A stretch of 31,560 nucleotides of DNA, taken from the NCBI GenBank assembly GCA_010029175.1, contig RGNC01000004.1:1-31560 (forward strand). Direction: 5' to 3'. This document shows positions 1-7,808 of the stretch, piece by piece. Source of the DNA: Synechococcaceae bacterium WB8_1B_136. Its GTDB lineage: Bacteria > Cyanobacteriota > Cyanobacteriia > PCC-6307 > Cyanobiaceae. The notes below the pieces were generated by a model. That model was not told the origin of the DNA. It saw nothing but the letters and a program-made list of their open reading frames with translations, and made no database searches. Position 1 is the first letter of the stretch, and each line of letters opens with the position of its first letter. The position numbers and the translations under genes are program-made.

Positions 1-139
1 CAGCCGCTCAGAAAACTTACAACACCGTCGGCTCTCGCCTTCCGTCCTGCAAGTCGCACAACAGTTCCAAGCAAACGACACGCGCTTGCCCTCCTGCTGG
101 CTTCTGCTCGCTTGCCTTGCGGCTTGCGCGCAGTCCAAA
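1..139. other. Non-coding left edge, possible leader or small RNA
   Basis: No gene can be supported here. Base composition is less G/C-skewed than the surrounding coding DNA. A plus-strand reading frame starting near position 86 begins with a lipoprotein-like hydrophobic stretch, but it runs on as the antisense of the next gene and is not believable. Read leftward, the stretch lies downstream of the promoter-like pair at 143-170. I compared it mentally with tmRNA, RNase P RNA and SRP RNA and saw no convincing match. Confidence 0.3.
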
Positions 140-142
140 ACC

Positions 143-170
143 ATAACACCCATGGCCCAGGGCTTGTCAA
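143..170 (-). promoter_or_regulatory. Candidate sigma70-type promoter pointing left, out of the window
   Basis: On the minus strand a perfect TTGACA (170-165) is followed after 16 bp by TGTTAT (148-143). An alternative -10, TTATGG (146-141), has 18 bp spacing. The -35 box overlaps the TGA stop of the inositol-phosphatase-like gene. Downstream, positions 139-1 read leftward contain no ATG-initiated coding start that I can support, so the transcript would carry an untranslated leader of at least about 130 nt or encode an RNA. This is motif inspection only. Confidence 0.4.
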
Positions 171-976
171 GGGGGTGCCACCAGTGCCTCCGCCCAGGGC
201 AGGAAGGTGGCGAGGGTCTGGTCATCGCGGGCCGCCAGCACCGGGAAATCGGCATGGGCCAGATCTTCACCGGGACGCAGTGCCGACGGATCACGCACCA
301 ACCAGCGCAGCGGACAGTCGAGCTCCTGCAGCACCAGCCAGGCTGCAGCCAGGTCCCAGATCTTGGGGGTGGCCTCCAGGGCGGACACGGTTTGCCCCAT
401 GGCCACGCTGACCAGGTTGAGACTGGCCACCCCCAGCAGGCGGATCTTGCCGGGAAAGCGCTGGTTGGGCAGTTTCTGCAGCACGCCGATCGACCGGCTG
501 CAGAGCGAGGCACAGCCGGCCGCCTGATTGCGCAGGGCTGGAGGCAACAGCGGTTTGCCCTTGCGCCAGGCTCCACGCCCCCGCACCGCCACGATGCGCT
601 GGCGCAGCGGCGGCACATCCAGGATCGCCAGCACAGGCACGCCGTTCTCAAAGCGGGCCAGGGAAATGGCCCAGTAGGGGATGCCGGCCGCAAAGTTGGT
701 GGTGCCATCGAGGGGATCCACCACCCAGTAGGCATCGCTGCGGGGCACCAGCTTGCTGCCCTCCTCGCTCAACACCCCTTCACCGGGGTAGAGCTGGGCC
801 AGGCCCTCCACCAGGGTGGCGTCGCTCCAGCGATCACAGGCCGTGATCAGGCTGCCATCGGCCTTGGCTTCGGAATCCAGCTGGCCGAAGTCGTCACGCT
901 GACGCTCCGCCACCTGATCGATCAGAGCCTCGAGGCGCTCCAGGCCGGCGGGAAGGGCGGTGGTGACAGCGGTCAT
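167..976 (-). CDS. Inositol monophosphatase family protein (SuhB/HisN-like)
   Basis: This 269-residue protein belongs to the Mg2+-dependent inositol-phosphatase superfamily, whose members hydrolyse inositol monophosphate, histidinol phosphate or related sugar phosphates. The metal-binding motif DPLDGTTNF follows WVV, and the second family signature IWDLAAAWLVLQE is near the C-terminus. An upstream EEG supplies the expected acidic ligand. The ATG at 976 is chosen because it overlaps the stop of the upstream transporter gene in an ATGA arrangement, which implies translational coupling. The open frame continues further upstream, but that part is antisense-like shadow of the transporter. Substrate cannot be assigned from sequence alone. 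HisN-type histidinol phosphatase is an alternative to true inositol phosphatase. Confidence 0.85.
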   Translation of the reverse strand: MTAVTTALPAGLERLEALIDQVAERQRDDFGQLDSEAKADGSLITACDRWSDATLVEGLAQLYPGEGVLSEEGSKLVPRSDAYWVVDPLDGTTNFAAGIPYWAISLARFENGVPVLAILDVPPLRQRIVAVRGRGAWRKGKPLLPPALRNQAAGCASLCSRSIGVLQKLPNQRFPGKIRLLGVASLNLVSVAMGQTVSALEATPKIWDLAAAWLVLQELDCPLRWLVRDPSALRPGEDLAHADFPVLAARDDQTLATFLPWAEALVAPP

Positions 977-2292
977 CCGAGCTCTGCAGCAAGAACACGA
1001 TCGAGGGTGCGGCCCGTGTCCTCTCGGAACTGCCGCAGGTTGAGGCGGGCCAGCAGGGCCAGGGCCAGAAAGGCAATGGCCGCCTCCACCAGCAGCACGG
1101 CGGCATAGGAGACATAGCCGGCGCCATGGCCCGGCTGGAGCCCCCGGGCCAGATCCAACAGGCCGCCACCGAGAACTTTGCCAAGGGCGCGGGAGAGGGC
1201 TTGGGCCAGGCCCCACACCCCCACAAAGGTGCCGGCGGCTTCCGGCAAGGTGAGGTCGAGCATCAGGCACAGGGTGCTGTTGGTGCCGATCCCCGAGGCC
1301 AGGCCAAACAGCACCATCACCAACTTGAGCAGCTCCGGGCGGGCGGTGAGCCCCACCAGCACCAGCAGCAGCAGGCAGGCCAGGATCAACTGGCAGCCGA
1401 GGCGTGCGCTGGCGAATTTCCCCAGGCGCGGCACCAGCCAGAAGCCAGCCAGCAGCAGGCCCACCAGGGTGCCCACTCCCCAGAGGGCGCTGAGGGCGGC
1501 GGTGGCTCCAATCGGCATGCCGAACACCTCCGCCCCGTAACTCTCCAGGATCGGATCCTGGAGAAACAGGGCCAGGGTGAAGGCCAGCAGAAACGCAAAG
1601 AACACCAGCACCTGGCGGCTGGAGGTGATCAACTGCCAGGCCTGCTGCAAACCAATGGCGTCGTCGCGCTCCCGGCTGGTGCTGATGCCAGGGCGGCTGG
1701 AGCCGGCCTCAGGCTCCATGCCCCAGGTGGCAACCAGGGTGAGGACCACCACCACCAGCGCCACCCGAGCCATGAACCCCAGCAGCACCGGCTGCAGCAC
1801 CGCTGGATCGGAAACCCCATCCAGCCCCTTCAGGCTGATGGCGGTGGCGATCGCCCCCACCACGATGCCAACGGTGAGCAGACACCAGATCAACCCCACG
1901 GCCCTGGGGCGCTCCTGTTCATCGGTGAGGTCGATCACCAGGGCCAGATAGGGGGTGGTGGCAAGGGAAACCGCCAGCCCATACAGGGCGAACAGGCCGC
2001 ACAGGGCGGCGATACCCCAGGCGATCGCCGGCTGAGAACCACTCTGAAAGGCCCCGTGCAGCTGAAAGATCAGCGGAATCGACAGCACCGCCAGCCCACA
2101 GAAGAGCAGGGAGCCCAACCAGATGTAAGGGGTGCGGTGACGGCCGGCCAGGGGATGGGCATCAGACACCTGGCCAAACAGAATCCGGGAAGGGGCCATG
2201 AACTGCTCGAAGGCCAGAGCACCTCCCACCAGCAGACCGGGGAAGTCGAGCTCGCTCAACATCACCCGATTGAGCAGGCCCGCAAAGATCAC
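973..2292 (-). CDS. BCD-family (PucC/LhaA-like) MFS transporter
   Basis: A very hydrophobic protein of at least 439 residues with about 12 predicted membrane segments. The N-terminal part carries hallmarks of the PucC/Bch2/LhaA group of the major facilitator superfamily (FEQFMAPSRILFGQVSD, then HRTPYIWLG). Members assist assembly of light-harvesting complexes or handle (bacterio)chlorophyll in the photosynthetic membrane. The cyanobacterial function is inferred. The GTG at 2292 is the first recognised start codon, but the same frame stays open upstream to a stop at 2386-2388 and encodes a family-like first helix (RLGLFQGCLGCLAV). The true start is therefore probably within 2293-2379, at a non-canonical codon. 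The stop overlaps the start of the phosphatase gene by 4 bp. Confidence 0.85.
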   Translation of the reverse strand: MIFAGLLNRVMLSELDFPGLLVGGALAFEQFMAPSRILFGQVSDAHPLAGRHRTPYIWLGSLLFCGLAVLSIPLIFQLHGAFQSGSQPAIAWGIAALCGLFALYGLAVSLATTPYLALVIDLTDEQERPRAVGLIWCLLTVGIVVGAIATAISLKGLDGVSDPAVLQPVLLGFMARVALVVVVLTLVATWGMEPEAGSSRPGISTSRERDDAIGLQQAWQLITSSRQVLVFFAFLLAFTLALFLQDPILESYGAEVFGMPIGATAALSALWGVGTLVGLLLAGFWLVPRLGKFASARLGCQLILACLLLLVLVGLTARPELLKLVMVLFGLASGIGTNSTLCLMLDLTLPEAAGTFVGVWGLAQALSRALGKVLGGGLLDLARGLQPGHGAGYVSYAAVLLVEAAIAFLALALLARLNLRQFREDTGRTLDRVLAAELG

Positions 2293-2404
2293 GGCCAGGC
2301 AACCGAGACACCCCTGGAACAGGCCCAGGCGCAGCAGGCGGGGGAGGGGAAGATTCAGCTGGCCACCCAGAGCTGAGATGTGAGATTAGAACGACCAGGA
2401 AAGA

Positions 2405-4177
2405 TCAGGAACCTGCCTGATCGAGCCGCTTGACATTGGCCAGGCAGGCGGGCTGCAGGGGTTCGGGGGGCACCGGTACATCCACTCCGGTGGAGGGCTT
2501 GGTGGATGGCAGCGAGGGGGGCTGACACACCGCCACCTGATCGAGGCCGGTGCGGCGCCGCAGCTCCGCCAGGTTGGAGTTGTACTCCGCCAGGGCGGTG
2601 GCGTAACGCACTTCCGCCTGGGTGAGATCGCGCTGGTTGTCGACCACTTCCCGCTGGGTGCTCACGCCGGCCTGGAAGCGCAGACGGGCGAGCCGCAGGG
2701 ATTCCCGGGCAGATGCCACCTCGCGGGAGGTGGTTTGGATGTTGCGATTGGCGCGGCCGAGCCGGTAGAAGCTCTGCTCCACATCAAAGCGGATCTGATC
2801 GCGCGCTTTGGCGAAGTTGAAGGAATTCTCCTGGGCCTTCTGTTTCGACTGCCGGTACTGGGCCCGCGCGGCCCCACCATCAAAGATGTTCCAGGTGACA
2901 TTCATGCCAACGGAATTGGTGACGGCCCAACCGGAACTGCCGGGCAGATCCACCAACACCCCTTCGTTGCCGTTGTAGCGGTTGCCGATGAGGGAATTGA
3001 AGATGTTCAGGAACGGCTGCACCTGGCCCAAGGCCGTGTTGGCCTGGCTGTTCGCCACCGAAATCCCCAGAATCGCGTTGTCCAGTTCTTCGCGGAAGGC
3101 ATAGGCGGCGATGATGCTCTCCTGCATCGAGGGCGTCCACACCCCCAGGGGCCGCAGCGGCTCCTTGGCCGTGGGCGTGATGTTCTGGGGAAGATCGAGC
3201 AGGCGGGCCAGATCACGGCGAGCGATGCTCTGCTCGGAAAGGGAATCGGTGAGCAGTTGCTGGTCGCGAGCCAGCTGGGTTTCAGCCTCGAGAACCTCCA
3301 GCTTGGTGGCCACGCCCGCCTGGAAGCGAGCCCGGGCATCCCGCAGGCTCACGAGCGAGGCCCGCACCGATTCCTGGCCAATGCGCACCCTGTCGTCGCT
3401 GAGCTGCAACTGGAAGTAGGCCTGGGCCGACTGCAGCCGCAGCTCGCGCAATGCAATCAGGTATTGGTTTTTGGCCTGCTCAAACTGATCCCGGGCCGCC
3501 GAAATCTGCGGAACCCGCTGAGGATTGATCAGGGCCCACTGGGCGGTGAGTGTGGCGGCCAGGGCCCAGCGACTGGTGCTGGTGTAGTTGGTGGTGAGCG
3601 GGTCGTTGAACAGGTTGTTGATGACGGGCTGGCTGGCATCCGGATCAAAACTGCTGCGCTGGGAGCCGCCGGTGTAGGTGGGGAGGGCTCCCGCATTCAG
3701 GTTGAGGGTGGGATACCAGAGGGAGATCTGAGCGCGCAGATTCGACTGGGCCTGATCCACCTGGCTGGCAACGGCCTTGAGATTGGGGTTGTTCACCTCA
3801 GCCAGGTTTTCCACCTCCCGCAGGCCCAGGGGCCGCAGCTCCTTGATGCGCACCTGTTCCGCCGCGGTGGGCAGGGCCAACGTGGCTGGAGCCGCCAGGC
3901 GCTGCAGATCAGGATCGAGCCTGGTGGCAGCCGGTGGCAGAACCGCCGGATTCGACTTCGGACGGGAGCCCTTGACGGACTGCGCCTGGGGCAACGCCTG
4001 AGGCAGGGGGTCGCGGCTCGCCGCGGCGGGAAGCTCCGCTGGAGCGGGGACTGGAGCAGAAACTGGAGCGGTCTGCGCATGGAGCGCAGATGTGCTCAGG
4101 GGCACCAGGCAGGCTCCTGAAAATGCAAGCCACGCCTTGAACGACCGTGCCACTGACGCTGCGCTCGCAAAAATCAC
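2405..4177 (-). CDS. tolC: TolC-family outer membrane efflux/secretion protein
   Basis: From the GTG at 4177 this is a 590-residue protein. It begins with a positively charged and then hydrophobic signal peptide ending near ALHA-QT, followed by a roughly 80-residue Pro/Ala-rich linker, then two outer-membrane efflux (OEP) repeats with long amphipathic helices. Repeat-type segments such as NPNLKAVASQVDQAQ and ELDNAILGISVANSQAN, and the late RLRFQAGVSTQREVVD, are typical of TolC. TolC trimers form the channel-tunnel for type I secretion and multidrug efflux. An ATG at 4243 would add 22 non-signal-like residues and overlap the upstream gene by 56 bp, so the GTG is preferred. The Pro-rich insert before the first OEP repeat is characteristic of cyanobacterial TolC proteins. 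Export partners are not in the window. Confidence 0.88.
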   Translation of the reverse strand: MIFASAASVARSFKAWLAFSGACLVPLSTSALHAQTAPVSAPVPAPAELPAAASRDPLPQALPQAQSVKGSRPKSNPAVLPPAATRLDPDLQRLAAPATLALPTAAEQVRIKELRPLGLREVENLAEVNNPNLKAVASQVDQAQSNLRAQISLWYPTLNLNAGALPTYTGGSQRSSFDPDASQPVINNLFNDPLTTNYTSTSRWALAATLTAQWALINPQRVPQISAARDQFEQAKNQYLIALRELRLQSAQAYFQLQLSDDRVRIGQESVRASLVSLRDARARFQAGVATKLEVLEAETQLARDQQLLTDSLSEQSIARRDLARLLDLPQNITPTAKEPLRPLGVWTPSMQESIIAAYAFREELDNAILGISVANSQANTALGQVQPFLNIFNSLIGNRYNGNEGVLVDLPGSSGWAVTNSVGMNVTWNIFDGGAARAQYRQSKQKAQENSFNFAKARDQIRFDVEQSFYRLGRANRNIQTTSREVASARESLRLARLRFQAGVSTQREVVDNQRDLTQAEVRYATALAEYNSNLAELRRRTGLDQVAVCQPPSLPSTKPSTGVDVPVPPEPLQPACLANVKRLDQAGS

Positions 4178-4187
4178 TTGGCGGAGT

Positions 4188-5579
4188 TTAGTGAACCGGG
4201 ACGGCTCCGGACAGGCAGGCGGCCACGATGTCATCCGCCCCATGCACTAGCCGCACGAGCACAGGCAGCTGGGCGGCAACGGTTTCCAGCCGTTGATCGT
4301 CGAGAAACACCGGTTCACCCTGCCGCAGCATTACGGCAGGCAGCAGCAGTTCGTCGCCCAGATCACAGCCCTGCAGGCCGGCCAGCAGATCGGAGCCGGT
4401 GAGCAAACCGGTGACCACCTGATCCTGGCCCCAGTAGGGGCTGGGGAGGCCATGCAGGATCAACTCCATGCCCTCCACGGCATTGATCCGATCCACGGCG
4501 GGCTGCAGGGCCCCTGCCACCAGCTGCCCCACCACCCAGCTCACACGCCGCCGGCCCCGCAGGGAGGTTGGCAGCTGCCGCGTGGCCTCATCCATCGCCT
4601 CCAGGAACGAGCGGATGCTGCCCACACCATTGCCCTCCTGGGGCAAGTCCTCGTAGCTGGGGCGGGGGGGCAGGGGCAGACCAGCCATCAGGTACCACTC
4701 ATCCGAGAGCCAGGCAAAACGGCTGCCCAACTGCTTCAGGAAGCGCGCCTGCAGCGGCTCCACCTGGGCAATCACCCGGCGGGCACAGGCAGGATCCACC
4801 GCCACCAAGCCATCAGCGTCCGGTCGGTAGCGGGTGAGCCCCACGGGCACCACCGCGGCCGAGAGCACCGCCGGCCAATCCCCCGCCGCAAACCCCGCCA
4901 GATCCGTGAGGGTGCGCTCCAGGGCGGCACCATCGTTGAGCCCGGGGCACACCACCACTTGGGCGTGGATCTGCAGCTGCCGCTCGGCGAACCAGGCCAG
5001 CTGCTCCATCAGCAGCGCGGCGCGGGGGTTCACCAGCAGGCGGGAGCGCAGCTCGGGCTCCGTGGCATGCACCGACACGAACAGCGGCGAGAGGCGCTGC
5101 GCCTCGATGCGTTGCCAGTCGGCAGCCGTGAGATTGGTGAGGGTCAGATAGGAGCCATAGAGAAAACTCAGCCGGTAGTCGTCGTCCTTCAGATAGAGGC
5201 TGCGGCGATGGCCCGGCGGCTGCTGATCGATGAAGCAGAACGGACAGTGGTTGTTGCACTGTTTGAGGCCATCGAACAGGGCCTCGGTGAAGCCAAGCCC
5301 CAGCCCCTCATCGGCATCCTTCTCCAGCTCCACCACGTGAACGGTGCCGTCGGGGTCCTGCACCTCGAGGGTGAGCTCCTCCTCCCCCACCAGAACCTGC
5401 AGATCGATCAGGTCGCGGGGACGCACGCCGTTGATGCTCAGAAGCTTGTCGCCGGGTTGGATGCCCAGCTCATCGCCGATCGAACCCGGCTCGACGCTGT
5501 GCACCACCGCAGGCTGAGGCAGGCGGGCTTCAGCCCCCGGCTCCGCCAGGGTGACGCCCGCTGAGGGTTCCTTCCACAC
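4188..5579 (-). CDS. DUF512-family radical SAM protein with N-terminal PDZ-like domain
   Basis: A 463-residue protein of the cyanobacterial/Gram-positive DUF512 family (described as a putative Fe-S oxidoreductase). The N-terminal ~60 residues form a PDZ-like module (VEPGSIGDELGIQPGDKLLSINGV). The Fe-S motif C108-x3-C112-x2-C115 (CNNHCPFC) matches radical SAM spacing, followed by the conserved FIDQQPPG and LSFLYGSYLTLTNL stretches. The C-terminal third is the DUF512 domain. The reaction is unknown. The GTG start at 5579 is 28 bp from the end of uppP, so the two are probably co-transcribed. The stop lies 10 bp before the tolC start. A later start would cut into the PDZ region, so the GTG is reasonable but not certain. 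Confidence 0.88.
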   Translation of the reverse strand: MWKEPSAGVTLAEPGAEARLPQPAVVHSVEPGSIGDELGIQPGDKLLSINGVRPRDLIDLQVLVGEEELTLEVQDPDGTVHVVELEKDADEGLGLGFTEALFDGLKQCNNHCPFCFIDQQPPGHRRSLYLKDDDYRLSFLYGSYLTLTNLTAADWQRIEAQRLSPLFVSVHATEPELRSRLLVNPRAALLMEQLAWFAERQLQIHAQVVVCPGLNDGAALERTLTDLAGFAAGDWPAVLSAAVVPVGLTRYRPDADGLVAVDPACARRVIAQVEPLQARFLKQLGSRFAWLSDEWYLMAGLPLPPRPSYEDLPQEGNGVGSIRSFLEAMDEATRQLPTSLRGRRRVSWVVGQLVAGALQPAVDRINAVEGMELILHGLPSPYWGQDQVVTGLLTGSDLLAGLQGCDLGDELLLPAVMLRQGEPVFLDDQRLETVAAQLPVLVRLVHGADDIVAACLSGAVPVH

Positions 5580-5607
5580 GGGCCTGAAGGTGGTGCAACA
5601 ACATCCC

Positions 5608-6423
5608 TCAGTTTGAGCCCGCAGCCAGACGACCTGCGAACAGCAGCAGGCTCAGGCCGAACACCAACCTGTAGCCCACAAACCACCAGGTGCTGTGGTT
5701 CTGCAGAAACCTCAGCAGCCAGGCAATCGCCAGCCACGACACCACGGCCGCCGAGACAATCCCCACCAGCAGCGGCAGCGCTCCACCGCTCAGCGGCTGG
5801 CTGAAGGCATCCTTCAGCTCCACCAACCCCGCCAGGGTGATGGCCGGAATGCCCAGCAGAAAGGAGAAGCGAGCCGCATCAGCCCGGCGCCAGCCATCGA
5901 ACAGGGAAGCCGTGAGGGTGCTGCCGGAGCGGGAGACGCCGGGGATCAAGGCCAGGGCCTGGGCCAACCCCACCAGCAGCCCGTCGCGGGGCACCACCTC
6001 GCCGAGCAGGCGGCGGCGGCGGCCCAGCTGCTCAGCGAGAGCCAGCAGCAGCGCCATCACGATCGACACGATGCCGATCGAGGGCAGGCTGCGCAGGGGC
6101 GAGTGGTCGAAATCCGGCAGGAAGGCCTTGATCGCCAGGCCCGCCAGCACGATCGGCACCGTGCCGATCAGGATCGCCACCCCCAGGCGCGCCGAGGGAT
6201 CGCTCCACTGGCCGCCGCGGGCGGCCCGCGCCACCCCGGCAACCACCTCCAGCAGATCACGCCGGAAAAAGGCGATCACCGCCACGATGCTGCCGAGTTG
6301 GATCACGGCGGCGGTGCTGCTGATCGGCAGGAATTCCGTGAGGCCCTGCACCACCCCCAGCACCAGATAGCGCCAGCAGGCCTCAAGCAACCCCGGGGTT
6401 TCAGCTGAGGCCAGAGGAACCAT
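5608..6423 (-). CDS. uppP: Undecaprenyl-diphosphatase UppP (BacA) with an internal deletion
   Basis: UppP dephosphorylates undecaprenyl pyrophosphate to recycle the lipid carrier for peptidoglycan and other envelope polymers. This 271-residue integral membrane protein has the first active-site motif (Q26-GLT-E30, then FLPISST) and the second (PGVSRSGST at 161-169), plus the expected hydrophobic helices. It is odd in one place. Family members have about 20 residues, starting with a conserved His, between SST(A/G) and VIQLGSI. Here SSTA runs directly into AVIQLGS, with the junction near 6309-6310. That removes the equivalent of the E. coli catalytic His30 and part of the re-entrant helix. The reading frame is preserved. 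It is either a variant enzyme, an inactivated copy or a sequence/assembly deletion. Confidence 0.85.
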   Translation of the reverse strand: MVPLASAETPGLLEACWRYLVLGVVQGLTEFLPISSTAAVIQLGSIVAVIAFFRRDLLEVVAGVARAARGGQWSDPSARLGVAILIGTVPIVLAGLAIKAFLPDFDHSPLRSLPSIGIVSIVMALLLALAEQLGRRRRLLGEVVPRDGLLVGLAQALALIPGVSRSGSTLTASLFDGWRRADAARFSFLLGIPAITLAGLVELKDAFSQPLSGGALPLLVGIVSAAVVSWLAIAWLLRFLQNHSTWWFVGYRLVFGLSLLLFAGRLAAGSN

Positions 6424-6508
6424 GGCAGATGCAGACGTGCTGCGCCGACCCTATGGCCAAGCGCAGCCCATGGCCAGCCATGGGCCGCGCCTCCCCACCC
6501 TTAAGGTT

Positions 6509-6536
6509 GATCACCTTTCTTCACAACCAGGTGATC
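6509..6536. promoter_or_regulatory. 8-bp inverted repeat, candidate operator between uppP and the DUF3120 gene
   Basis: GATCACCT (6509-6516) and its exact complement AGGTGATC (6529-6536) are separated by 12 bp in the divergent region upstream of both uppP and the DUF3120 gene. The centre-to-centre distance is 20 bp, about two helical turns, which would suit a dimeric repressor. It could also be a hairpin in the transcript. If the DUF3120 gene actually starts at 6429, the repeat would lie inside its coding region. No binding protein is known to me. Confidence 0.3.
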
Positions 6537-6584
6537 GGGGTTCCATCCAGCCTTGCCACTGGCTCAGGTCTTGCCACTGGAACC

Positions 6585-7268
6585 GTGGTGACCAGCGGGC
6601 GCTCTCCCGCCAGGGCCGAGTGGTCCGCTGAGCTGATGGCGGCGCTGCTGGTGGCCCTGCCGGTGTTTCTGCAGGCCCCCTGGGTGCGGCTGGCCCCCTT
6701 CAGCGCAGCCCTGTTCACCGCTCCGCTGCTGGCGGCGGGGATCCTGCTGACCAAACGCCGACCCGGGGGCTGGTCCGCCGCCGGTCCGTTGCTGGTGGGC
6801 TTCAGCGGCAGCTGGCTGGGGGGCTGCCTGTTCTGGGGCTGGTGCCGGCTACATCCCCTGCTGCACCTGCCGATTGAGGCCTTCGCCCTGCCTTTGGCCC
6901 TCGGTGGCCTGCGGGGCCGCTGGCGACTGGCGGCCAGTTTCTACCTGGCATCACTGCTGGGCACGGCCTGCACCGATGGGGTGATGGCGATCACCGGCGT
7001 GATGCGCTCCTGGACGCTGGTGCTGGAGGCCCCCATCGCCGAGGCCGCACCGCTCCTGCAGCAGGCTGCCCTGGGGGTCCTGGCCCCCCTGCCCCTGGCG
7101 GTGGTGAGCGGGGCGGCCCTGGTGCTGATGGTGCTCTGCAGGCGCGGCTGGGACCATCCCGATCCCGCCTGGCGTCTGGCGGCTGCAGCCCTGGCCACCA
7201 CCCTGGCGGTGGATGGCCTGTTTCTGGCCGCCGCCCTCTGGGCGCCCCAGCTGAGTGGCCTGATCTGA
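6585..7268 (+). CDS. DUF3120-family cyanobacterial membrane protein
   Basis: A hydrophobic protein (227 residues from the GTG at 6585) with five to seven predicted membrane segments. Examples are AALLVALPVFLQAPWVRLAP at the start and LAVDGLFLAAALW at the end. Overall it matches the cyanobacteria-specific DUF3120 family. Its function is unknown. The frame is open from an ATG at 6429, but the extra 52 residues look non-native (low hydrophobicity, a repeated LATGSG/LATGT, overlap with the promoter region), so a later start is preferred without firm ribosome-binding-site support. psbU follows about 110 bp downstream in the same direction, but nothing ties their functions together. Confidence 0.7.
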   Translation: MVTSGRSPARAEWSAELMAALLVALPVFLQAPWVRLAPFSAALFTAPLLAAGILLTKRRPGGWSAAGPLLVGFSGSWLGGCLFWGWCRLHPLLHLPIEAFALPLALGGLRGRWRLAASFYLASLLGTACTDGVMAITGVMRSWTLVLEAPIAEAAPLLQQAALGVLAPLPLAVVSGAALVLMVLCRRGWDHPDPAWRLAAAALATTLAVDGLFLAAALWAPQLSGLI

Positions 7269-7327
7269 AGAACTGCAAAAGCCTGCCGAGCCAGCCTCGG
7301 GGCTGCCACGGCTCGCCTGTAGGTTTG

Positions 7328-7352
7328 CAGGGCTAGCTGCCTGGCAGCCCTG
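7328..7352 (+). promoter_or_regulatory. Two mutually exclusive hairpins in the psbU leader
   Basis: CAGGGCT (7328-7334) is complementary to AGCCCTG (7346-7352), while the intervening GCTGCC can instead pair with GGCAGC. The two foldings exclude each other. The element sits 26 bp upstream of the psbU start codon, where the RNA leader is expected. It may affect RNA stability or simply end DUF3120 transcription. There is no T-run, so it is not a standard intrinsic terminator. Confidence 0.25.
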
Positions 7353-7378
7353 TGGTTCCCGTTCAGACGGAGTTTTCG

Positions 7379-7756
7379 ATGAAACGGCTGGTTTCCTGGC
7401 TCATGAGTGGCGTGCTGCTGGCCGGCCTGCTGCTCACCCTGCTGGTTGCTCCTGCCGCTCAGGCCGCAGACACCCGCAATGTGGCCGATGAGAAGATCGC
7501 CGAGCGTGGCGGCAAGGTGGACCTCAACAACTGCTCGGTGCGCCGTTTTCAGGCCTACCCCGGCATGTACCCGACCCTCGCCGGCAAGATCGTGCTCGGC
7601 GGTCCTTACACCAGCGTCGACGACCTGTTCAAGCTCGATCTCACCGACCGGCAGAAGGAACTGGTGGAGAAGTACAAGGACAACTTCACGGTGACCCCCC
7701 CTGCCATCGCCCTCAATGAGGGATTCGATCGCATCAACGACGGCCAATACCGCTGA
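7379..7756 (+). CDS. psbU: Photosystem II 12 kDa extrinsic protein PsbU
   Basis: PsbU binds the lumenal face of photosystem II and stabilises the Mn4CaO5 oxygen-evolving cluster together with PsbO and PsbV. This 125-residue precursor has a classical signal peptide (MKRLVSWLMSGVLLAGLLL, cleavage near AQA-ADT) for transfer to the thylakoid lumen. The mature part matches the family: NVADEKIAERGGKVDLNN, YPTLAGKIVLGGPY and DNFTVTPPAIALNEG, including the helix-hairpin-helix fold region. The ATG at 7379 is preceded by GGAG at 7369-7372, six bases upstream, which fixes the start over a GTG nine codons earlier. It is followed by a strong terminator-like hairpin. PsbU is present in Synechococcus-type picocyanobacteria and is reported absent from Prochlorococcus, which helps place the organism. 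Confidence 0.96.
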   Translation: MKRLVSWLMSGVLLAGLLLTLLVAPAAQAADTRNVADEKIAERGGKVDLNNCSVRRFQAYPGMYPTLAGKIVLGGPYTSVDDLFKLDLTDRQKELVEKYKDNFTVTPPAIALNEGFDRINDGQYR

Positions 7757-7768
7757 ACCCAACCGCCA

Positions 7769-7796
7769 TTTGCGCGACAGCTTCAGGTTCTAGATT
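7769..7796 (+). promoter_or_regulatory. Candidate nadB promoter between psbU and the terminator hairpin
   Basis: TTTGCG (7769-7774) or TTGCGC (7770-7775) is followed after 15-16 bp by TAGATT (7791-7796). Transcription would start near 7802-7804, immediately before the hairpin at 7809. This would place the hairpin and its T-run inside the nadB leader. It is a motif judgement only. Confidence 0.3.
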
Positions 7797-7808
7797 GCCG
7801 TCATGGTG

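Noticed and set aside
86..1108. Plus-strand frame beginning with a lipoprotein-like hydrophobic N-terminus
   Set aside because: After about 25 residues it is the antisense of the inositol-phosphatase gene and has no domain. The hydrophobic start is chance.
1126..2376. Long plus-strand frame rich in Gln/Gly/His opposite the PucC-like gene
   Set aside because: Low-complexity composition typical of the antisense of GC-rich coding DNA. The real gene is on the minus strand.
2735..4120. Long plus-strand frame opposite tolC
   Set aside because: Antisense shadow. It has no recognisable motif, whereas the minus frame is a clear TolC.
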